A stretch of 64,000 nucleotides of DNA, taken from positions 5,134,001 through 5,198,000 of the forward strand of contig CP027224.1 in the NCBI GenBank assembly GCA_002973635.1, written 5' to 3'. A program made the translations under genes and the position numbers. This document shows positions 58,623-64,000 of this stretch, piece after piece (positions within the stretch are counted from its first letter, which is position 1; the number at the start of each line of letters is the position of its first letter). This DNA comes from Lysinibacillus sp. B2A1 (GTDB lineage: Bacteria; Bacillota; Bacilli; Bacillales_A; Planococcaceae). Below the pieces are notes generated by a model. It worked only from the letters and a program-made list of their open reading frames with translations, was not told where the DNA came from and ran no database searches.

Positions 58623-59882
58623 ATGTGTAAACTACAGACAAATTTAGAACATCCGCCTCTTTACAACGAAATAACAGATTCTTCATCATCCACAGCCTTA
58701 TCTAACATGAAAGAACAGTCATCTATATCACGAGCTGTTACATTGTTGTTTGCTGCTGTCTGTGGAATATCTGTCGCTAATATTTACTTTGCACAGCCCT
58801 TGCTTGATCAATTGTCTGAGGCATTTGGTATTAATCATTCCATTATTGGTATCGTTATTACCATCACACAGATTTTTTACGGATTAGGCTTACTATTGCT
58901 GGTACCTCTTGGAGATTTACTGAACCAACGTCGATTAATAATTGGTCAAATGTTGTTATCTACAATGGCTCTAGCTATCGTTGGTACTGCCTTCTCAAGC
59001 ATCGTACTTTTTGCAGGTATGGCTTTGGTGGGGCTACTCGCAGTTGTGACACAGACACTTGTGGCATTCGCAGCGACAATGGCTTCCTCTGCCGAAAGGG
59101 GCAAGGTTGTTGGGATTGTAACAAGCGGCATTGTTATTGGTATACTTCTCGCTCGAACATTCGCTGGTGTAGTAACCGATCTTGCAGGCTGGCGCTCTGT
59201 ATATCTGGTATCTGCTGTCATTATGCTTTTGATGGTTTGTATGTTTGCCAAGGTGTTACCTCATGCTGAACGTGAGGTAACATCATTGTCCTATATTCGG
59301 TTAATTAGGTCAGTGCTTGATTTGTTTATTCAGGAAAGAACATTACGAATCCGCTCCGTTCTAGCCATGCTGATTTTTGCTGACTTTAGCATTTTGTGGA
59401 CTTCACTAGTACTGCCGCTTAGTACACCTCCGTTCGCTCTATCTCACAGCGCGATTGGAGCATTTGGCCTTGTAGGAGTAGCTGGAGCATTGGCAGCAGC
59501 GCGAGCAGGGAAATTGGCCGATCAAGGTTATGGACAGCGAACGACAGGTATTTCTTTAGCTCTACTACTGCTTTCATGGTTGTTCATCCGTTATCTTGAA
59601 CATTCTTTAATTGCGCTAGTCATCGGCATAATTCTTCTTGATTTGGCGGTGCAAGCTGTTCATGTTACAAATCAAGCTATGATTCTTCCACTGCGATCTG
59701 AAGCACGAAGTCGACTTACAGCTGGCTATATGGTGTTCTATTCTATTGGCGGTGCAAGCGGATCCATTGCTTCAACACAAATGTACTCATACTTTGGCTG
59801 GGGAGGGGTTTGCCTGCTAGGGGCCTCTGTTAGTGCCTTCGCCCTTCTTTTTTGGGCAATGACTAGCCGAGTAAGGATTTAA
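58623..59882 (+). CDS. MFS transporter
   Basis: A 419-residue, 12-helix MFS protein after a polar 40-residue N-terminus. Motif A region is LLLLVPLGDLLNQRRLIIGQ, and VANIYFAQPLLDQLSEAFGI matches the YgaY/YceJ-like drug exporters of the DHA1 family. GGAGGGAAAGC precedes the ATG. Repressed by the divergent TetR (inferred). The luciferase-like monooxygenase 100 bp downstream may be co-transcribed. Confidence 0.9.
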   Translation: MCKLQTNLEHPPLYNEITDSSSSTALSNMKEQSSISRAVTLLFAAVCGISVANIYFAQPLLDQLSEAFGINHSIIGIVITITQIFYGLGLLLLVPLGDLLNQRRLIIGQMLLSTMALAIVGTAFSSIVLFAGMALVGLLAVVTQTLVAFAATMASSAERGKVVGIVTSGIVIGILLARTFAGVVTDLAGWRSVYLVSAVIMLLMVCMFAKVLPHAEREVTSLSYIRLIRSVLDLFIQERTLRIRSVLAMLIFADFSILWTSLVLPLSTPPFALSHSAIGAFGLVGVAGALAAARAGKLADQGYGQRTTGISLALLLLSWLFIRYLEHSLIALVIGIILLDLAVQAVHVTNQAMILPLRSEARSRLTAGYMVFYSIGGASGSIASTQMYSYFGWGGVCLLGASVSAFALLFWAMTSRVRI

Positions 59883-59982
59883 TGAAATAACAAGGTGCTA
59901 ATTAACATGGCGTTAAACTGATCACTCTATTTCTACAAGAATCATGATGGATAAAAACTAATCAGACAAGGAGAAATCATAA

Positions 59983-61050
59983 ATGGAAATAGGTATTACT
60001 TCTTTTGTAGAAACGAAACCAGATGTTCACACTGGGGCCGTGATAAGTCACGCACAACGATTGCGTGAAGTTGTTGAGGAAATAATTTTAGCTGATCAAG
60101 TAGGACTAGATGTTTTTGGGGTTGGTGAGCATCATAGGATGGATTACGCTGCTGCTTCCCCAGCAATGGTTCTATCAGCTGCAGCACCTCAGACGAAAAA
60201 AATTAGATTAACTAGTGCAGTGACAGTGCTCTCATCTGCTGACCCTGTAAGAGTTTTTCAGGATTTTTCTACACTCGACGGTATTTCAAATGGGCGCGCA
60301 GAGATTATGGCAGGACGAGGTTCTTTTATCGAATCCTTCCCCTTATTTGGCTATAACTTGAAGGATTATGATGAGCTGTTTGAAGAGCATTTAGCATTGT
60401 TGCTCAAAATACGTGAATCTGAAAAAGTCACATGGGAGGGTGGACATCGGTCTGCGATTAATGATTTAGGAGTATATCCTAGACCTGTTCAAAATCCTTT
60501 ACCAATATGGATTGGCAGCGGAGGCAATCAAGAGTCTGCCATCAGAGCAGGTCTTCTAGGATTACCTCTTATGCTCGCTATTATTGGAGGTAGTCCAATG
60601 CAGTTTGCTCCCATTGTACAGCTGTATAAAAAAGCCGCTGCTCATGCAGGTCATGATCTATCAAAACTTCAGGTAGGTTCCCATTCAATAGGTTTTGTTG
60701 GAGAAAACACAGAATGGGCAGCAGATACATTTTTCCCATCGACTCAAGCAGGCATGAACAAATTAGGGAAAGAACGAGGCTGGGCTTATTATGATCGCTC
60801 TAGCTTTGACGCTGCACGAAGTTTTGAAGGAGCCTTGTATGTTGGTAATCCAAATACAGTGGCTAATAAAATCATTCATCTTCGTAAGCATGTTGGGATT
60901 ACACGTTTTATGTTGTATGTGCCTTTAAGCACGATGCCACATGAACAGGTGATGCGTGCCATAGAGTTACTTGGAACAGAAGTTGCTCCTCGTGTACGTG
61001 AGGAAGTTGCCAAATGGGAAGCAGAACAGGAGTCACATTCATTCCTTTAG
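59983..61050 (+). CDS. LLM-class flavin-dependent monooxygenase
   Basis: A 355-residue bacterial-luciferase-like TIM barrel: VFGVGEHHRMDYAAASPAMV, VRVFQDFSTLDGISNGRAEI, MAGRGSFIESFPLFG, and WIGSGGNQESAIRAGLLG. Such enzymes use reduced flavin supplied by a partner reductase to oxidise small organic molecules. ACAAGGAGAAATCATAA precedes the ATG. It follows the MFS gene in the same direction. A flavin reductase is encoded 1.4 kb away on the other strand, but a link is not proven. Confidence 0.9.
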   Translation: MEIGITSFVETKPDVHTGAVISHAQRLREVVEEIILADQVGLDVFGVGEHHRMDYAAASPAMVLSAAAPQTKKIRLTSAVTVLSSADPVRVFQDFSTLDGISNGRAEIMAGRGSFIESFPLFGYNLKDYDELFEEHLALLLKIRESEKVTWEGGHRSAINDLGVYPRPVQNPLPIWIGSGGNQESAIRAGLLGLPLMLAIIGGSPMQFAPIVQLYKKAAAHAGHDLSKLQVGSHSIGFVGENTEWAADTFFPSTQAGMNKLGKERGWAYYDRSSFDAARSFEGALYVGNPNTVANKIIHLRKHVGITRFMLYVPLSTMPHEQVMRAIELLGTEVAPRVREEVAKWEAEQESHSFL

Positions 61051-61085
61051 GAAAGTTAAAAGTATTACAATTTGGAATCTAGTAG

Positions 61086-61303
61086 AGGTCTCCTGTCAAA
61101 ACTACTTTTAAAGAAATCACCTATCGAATAATTCCAAATGCTGCAGGCAAAATCGTGATAAACTTCCATCCATGTTATGGATATATGGTGGAGGGCACCA
61201 CAATATAGATGATGTTTTGTTCGAGTGCTTTGTACAGACAGCAAAAGGTGTTGTGGTGTCTATAGATAAAATTGATATTTTGGATATATTTACATATAAT
61301 TAA
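61086..61303 (+). pseudogene. Degenerate coding fragment
   Basis: Two adjoining frames together read like one protein end: EITYRIIPNAAGKIVINFHP with CYGYMVEG in the first frame, then, after a one-base shift near 61195, HNIDDVLFECFVQTAKGVVV with SIDKIDILDIFTYN to a stop at 61303. There is no start or ribosome site. No family recognised. Read as the decayed 3' part of a gene. Confidence 0.35.
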
Positions 61304-61343
61304 ATTGGGAATAAATAGAATTATTCAAGTGAGAAAATAGTGA

Positions 61344-61637
61344 ACGAAGAATTTTAAAAAGCTTAGCTACTCTGTCGTGATAGTTTTATTACTAATTTCA
61401 ACATTTACGATATCTAATTTTTCTAAGAGTGTAAATGCTGAGACTGTTATAGTCAAAACATTAAGATGGATGAACACAACTCGACTAAAGAAAAATGTAC
61501 CTATACATGAGTTAGATAATGCGTTGGGGTTGGCTCATAATTTATCTGATGATGTAATGCATGTAAACGTTTGACTACCTTTACTTTGTCTGTAAATGAT
61601 AAAGCATCTTATTATCCGGCATATACTAGTTATTAAA
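61344..61637 (+). pseudogene. Decayed secreted-protein gene (ACG in place of start codon)
   Basis: From ACG 61344 the frame reads KNFKKLSYSVVIVLLLISTF and goes on through KSVNAE, a textbook Sec signal peptide with ANA/NAE-type cleavage, then about 40 more residues to a TGA near 61574. Just past it another frame continues RLTTFTLSVNDKASYYPAYT to a stop near 61637. An ATG to ACG change at the start plus a frameshift explain this. A GTG at 61377 would cut off the basic head of the signal peptide and has no ribosome site. Confidence 0.45.
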
Positions 61638-61651
61638 TATGAGGTGAAAAA

Positions 61652-62260
61652 ATGAAGTTATTTAATCGGAGGATTTCTTCAGCATGTGTATCCATATTAT
61701 CCATGGTTACACTTTTAGTTTATAGTGAAAGTGTAACTACTAACTCGGAGATTGAAGTATCTCTTTTAAGTGCATCCTTTGGCATCGATGTTAATAATGT
61801 TAATGCAGTTGTAGGTGATGCGGATAATGTGTTTGTTGGTTATGTTGAAAAATTAGAGGGAACAGAGTATAAATATCCTGTAACAATCGAGACTGAGGTT
61901 GGAACAAAAGAAGTATCAAGTCCATATACTAATTATTCAATAACAGTAATAGACAATATTAAAGGGAAACTGAAGAAAAATATATCTGTACAAAAATCAG
62001 GTGGTATAAGTCAAGATCAAGATGTATATTTACTTTATGAAGGTGATTCGTTGCCTGTAGAGGGGCGATATTACATTTTTAATACTTATAATCAACCAGA
62101 TGGATCTATTCTGATTTCTGGACCGAATTCAAATATCGAATTAAATATAAATAGTAAGAGTGAGATTCTAAGTTCAGAAGAGTATAAAAAATATGTTGAA
62201 GCAGTTAAAAATGAAGTGAAGAGTGATCGTAAAAGATTTGAATCAGACTACACTGAATAA
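61652..62260 (+). CDS. Secreted protein of unknown function
   Basis: A 202-residue protein with a signal peptide (RRISSACVSILSMVTLLVYS). The mature part contains VVGDADNVFVGYVEKLEGTE, TNYSITVIDNIKGKLKKNIS and LLYEGDSLPVEGRYYIFNTY, a beta-rich pattern found in several Bacillus hypothetical surface proteins in which a DNVFVGxV strand precedes an IKG hairpin. ATG 61652 follows GAGGTGAAAAA. It lies directly behind the decayed secreted-protein gene and may once have been its operon partner. Confidence 0.7.
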   Translation: MKLFNRRISSACVSILSMVTLLVYSESVTTNSEIEVSLLSASFGIDVNNVNAVVGDADNVFVGYVEKLEGTEYKYPVTIETEVGTKEVSSPYTNYSITVIDNIKGKLKKNISVQKSGGISQDQDVYLLYEGDSLPVEGRYYIFNTYNQPDGSILISGPNSNIELNINSKSEILSSEEYKKYVEAVKNEVKSDRKRFESDYTE

Positions 62261-62399
62261 TTTTTTGGCTGATTGCAGTTGTTTCCATTGCTTTGAAGTC
62301 ATTGTGCCTGCAGCCGAGGTAAATCATCGTGCAAGTCAGATCTATTTAGATGCAATGGCTCTTGCAATACATCTGTGATTTCAACTCTTTATCAATAAA

Positions 62400-62436
62400 A
62401 AAGCGAAAATGTTGTTAATTCAACATTTTCGCTTTT
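62400..62436. terminator. Terminator between convergent genes
   Basis: Arms AAAGCGAAAATGTTG (about 62400-62414) and CAACATTTTCGCTTT (62421-62435) are perfectly complementary. The bases 62261-62399 before it hold only a short non-coding remnant. Confidence 0.85.
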
Positions 62437-62454
62437 AATTGCTTAGAAAGCAAT

Positions 62455-63072
62455 TTATTGTGGACGCTCTATCGCAAAAACATCACCAATTTTTGCATAG
62501 TTAGCGCCGGCTAGCCTACTAACTGCCCTTAATTTTCTTGGATCAATGCGTCCCCCATGATAAATAGCCTCATCTATGTGAAACTGGACAACCTCTCCTA
62601 AAAACAAATCGCCTGTCTGCTCCTTACCATTCATCAATGGAATTGCCTGCACTAAACGACACTCCATACGAACCTTTGCCTCTTGAATTCCTGGAACTGC
62701 AATTTGTTGACTCTCTATTAGTGTAAAATGCGCTCTATCAATTTCGCTTTCTGTAGCAGGTAAGGAAGCCGCTGTTTCATTCACCTGCTCAACATTATCC
62801 TCATCGACAATATGCACAACAAATTGATGCTGATAATGAATATGTCTGGCTGTATCTTTTAAACGTCCATTTGGTCTTTGAATCGCTAAAGAAATCATTG
62901 GTGGATTTGATGACACGATATTAAAATAACTAAATGGTGCGCCATTGATGACACCTTGCTCTGATTTCGTTGTCACAAAAGCAATTGGTCTTGGGATGAT
63001 ACTACCTATCAAAAGCTTATAGTTTTCACGCTCAGAATTCTTCTTAGGATCAATCGAAATCAACCGACTCAC
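62455..63072 (-). CDS. Flavin reductase (DIM6/NTAB) family protein
   Basis: A 205-residue FMN-binding split-barrel protein: LLIGSIIPRPIAFVTTKSEQ, GAPFSYFNIVSSNPPMISLA and HFTLIESQQIAVPGIQEAKV. It resembles DIM6/NTAB flavoproteins found with ring-cleaving dioxygenases in Bacillales. AAGAAAGGGTGAGTCGG precedes the start. The gene is 6 bp downstream of the dioxygenase gene, so the pair forms an operon. Confidence 0.9.
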   Translation of the reverse strand: MSRLISIDPKKNSERENYKLLIGSIIPRPIAFVTTKSEQGVINGAPFSYFNIVSSNPPMISLAIQRPNGRLKDTARHIHYQHQFVVHIVDEDNVEQVNETAASLPATESEIDRAHFTLIESQQIAVPGIQEAKVRMECRLVQAIPLMNGKEQTGDLFLGEVVQFHIDEAIYHGGRIDPRKLRAVSRLAGANYAKIGDVFAIERPQ

Positions 63073-63078
63073 CCTTTC

Positions 63079-64000
63079 TTAATCAAGCACACGTACCTTG
63101 ATTGGGATTAAAGTTTTTTCTAATTGTTCTCGATGCTGCTCGTACTGAGATGGTAACATTAATTGGCTTCCCATTGTCTCAGGGGTTTCATCATGAGCGA
63201 ATCCAGGTGGATCAGTCGCAATTTCAAATAAAATTTCACCAGGTTCACGGAAATAAATCGCATTAAAATAATTACGATCCTTCACTTCAGTAACATGTTG
63301 ACCATGATTCATAACATACTCTTGCCATTCTAAATGATCTGCATTATCTTGAGCTCTCCACGCAATATGGTGAACCGTTCCTACACCCATCTGTCCATGT
63401 TGACCTGCAACCGTTTTTAAATCCACTGTATTGCCAATCTCTGCACTAGATTTAAAACGAGTATAGTCCCCCTCTGTTGCTACTTTTTCAAGACCCATTA
63501 CTTCTGTTAAAACCTTTGCAGTTTCTTCAGGATGGCTTGAGTATAGAGTAGCTCCACCAAACCCTTTAATGGCAACTTCAGGCGTTACTTCGCCAAATGT
63601 CCATTCATTTAATTCGCCTTCTGTACGTGCAACGAGTTCAACATGCAGACCATGCGGATCATCGATTTGAATGACTTGCTCACCAAAACGATCAGCTTTT
63701 TGGAAAGGAATCGAGAATTTCGCAAAGCGATTAACCCAAAATGGTAGTGCCCCTTCCGGTACAACATACGTGGTTACGCCGACTTGACCATCCCCAATAC
63801 GCCCTTGATACGCATTTACCCACGGAAAGAATGTAATAATAGTACCCGGTTTACCACCTTTGTTACCAAAGTAAAGATGATAAGTGCCTGGATCATCGAA
63901 GTTTACCGTTTGTTTTACTAGACGTAAGCCTAATACACCAGCATAAAAATCAATATTCTCTTGTGGATGCCCTACGATCGCTGTTATATGGTGAATACCT
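63079..64000 (-). CDS. Ring-cleaving (VOC) dioxygenase, MhqO/MhqE-like, 5' partial
   Basis: The frame is open from the right edge of the window to the stop at 63079, so the start lies beyond 64000; an internal ATG at 63498 is only a methionine in the second domain. Two VOC modules are seen: GIHHITAIVGHPQENIDFYA with GVLGLRLVKQTV at the edge, and VGTVHHIAWRAQDNADHLEW in the second half. Metal ligands: His in GIHHIT and VHHIAW, Glu in GEILFEIATDPPGF. B. subtilis MhqA/MhqE/MhqO enzymes of this family degrade quinones and hydroquinones and are induced by MhqR. It heads an operon with a flavin reductase. Confidence 0.9.
   Translation of the reverse strand, partial: GIHHITAIVGHPQENIDFYAGVLGLRLVKQTVNFDDPGTYHLYFGNKGGKPGTIITFFPWVNAYQGRIGDGQVGVTTYVVPEGALPFWVNRFAKFSIPFQKADRFGEQVIQIDDPHGLHVELVARTEGELNEWTFGEVTPEVAIKGFGGATLYSSHPEETAKVLTEVMGLEKVATEGDYTRFKSSAEIGNTVDLKTVAGQHGQMGVGTVHHIAWRAQDNADHLEWQEYVMNHGQHVTEVKDRNYFNAIYFREPGEILFEIATDPPGFAHDETPETMGSQLMLPSQYEQHREQLEKTLIPIKVRVLD

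Overview
The window is a 64 kb stretch of chromosome from a low-GC, endospore-forming Bacillales bacterium. Lysinibacillus or a close relative is the best guess. This is inferred from AT-rich codon use, strong AGGAGG ribosome sites, Rho-independent terminators after most genes, close matches to B. subtilis families (VmlR, YtbE/YtcD/YtbD, YunC, YjdF, YvyF), and an ETX/MTX2-type pore-forming toxin. No rRNA, tRNA or CRISPR array was seen. Both edges cut a gene: a MocR-type regulator on the left and a ring-cleaving dioxygenase on the right.

Region by region. 0-10 kb: MocR regulator, a 4-TM protein with a cxxc_20_cxxc zinc ribbon, an SRPBCC protein, a lipoprotein, a VmlR-type ABC-F ribosome-protection gene behind a readable transcription attenuator, and copies of a 47-bp intergenic repeat family on both sides of it. 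10-17 kb: polysaccharide deacetylase, an ECF41-type sigma factor in an operon with an FAD oxidoreductase, yunC, yjdF, SIMPL, a kinase/phosphatase pair and an orphan ETX/MTX2 toxin. 17-23 kb: an ABC exporter, a DUF4097 protein and a divergent two-component system with a perfect 11-bp direct-repeat operator, followed by an intact IS3-family element. 23-32 kb: EamA exporter with its MocR regulator, then a second module in which a two-component system lies next to an ABC exporter operon ending in an erythromycin-esterase-like lipoprotein. 32-41 kb: a ytbE-ytcD-ytbD cluster with HxlR-type operators, a Fur-boxed siderophore-binding lipoprotein next to a Btr-like AraC/binding-protein fusion, and a SAM-I riboswitch in front of a lone cyclase gene. 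40-49 kb: a frameshifted DedA gene, HAD phosphatase, DUF2225 and YvyF-like genes, a second (secreted) erythromycin-esterase-like protein, a head-to-head pair of 5'-truncated genes, and a MerR-GNAT-MATE multidrug module. 49-64 kb: Excalibur protein, MFS/GntR pair, AI-2E permease, RidA, amino-acid permease, ECF sigma with a DUF4179 anti-sigma, TetR/MFS pair, luciferase-like monooxygenase, decayed secreted-protein genes, flavin reductase and dioxygenase.

The theme is drug and envelope-stress defence: two two-component/ABC modules, ABC-F, MATE, three MFS pumps, EamA, VOC and two Ere-like proteins. The most interesting link is an identical 18-bp motif (TTTAAAC, four bases, TTTAAAC), plus a third half site at the same distance from the -10 box. 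It lies upstream of both the ABC-exporter/Ere-lipoprotein operon and the distant secreted Ere-like gene, which suggests one two-component regulon coordinating an immunity-type exporter with two Ere-fold proteins.
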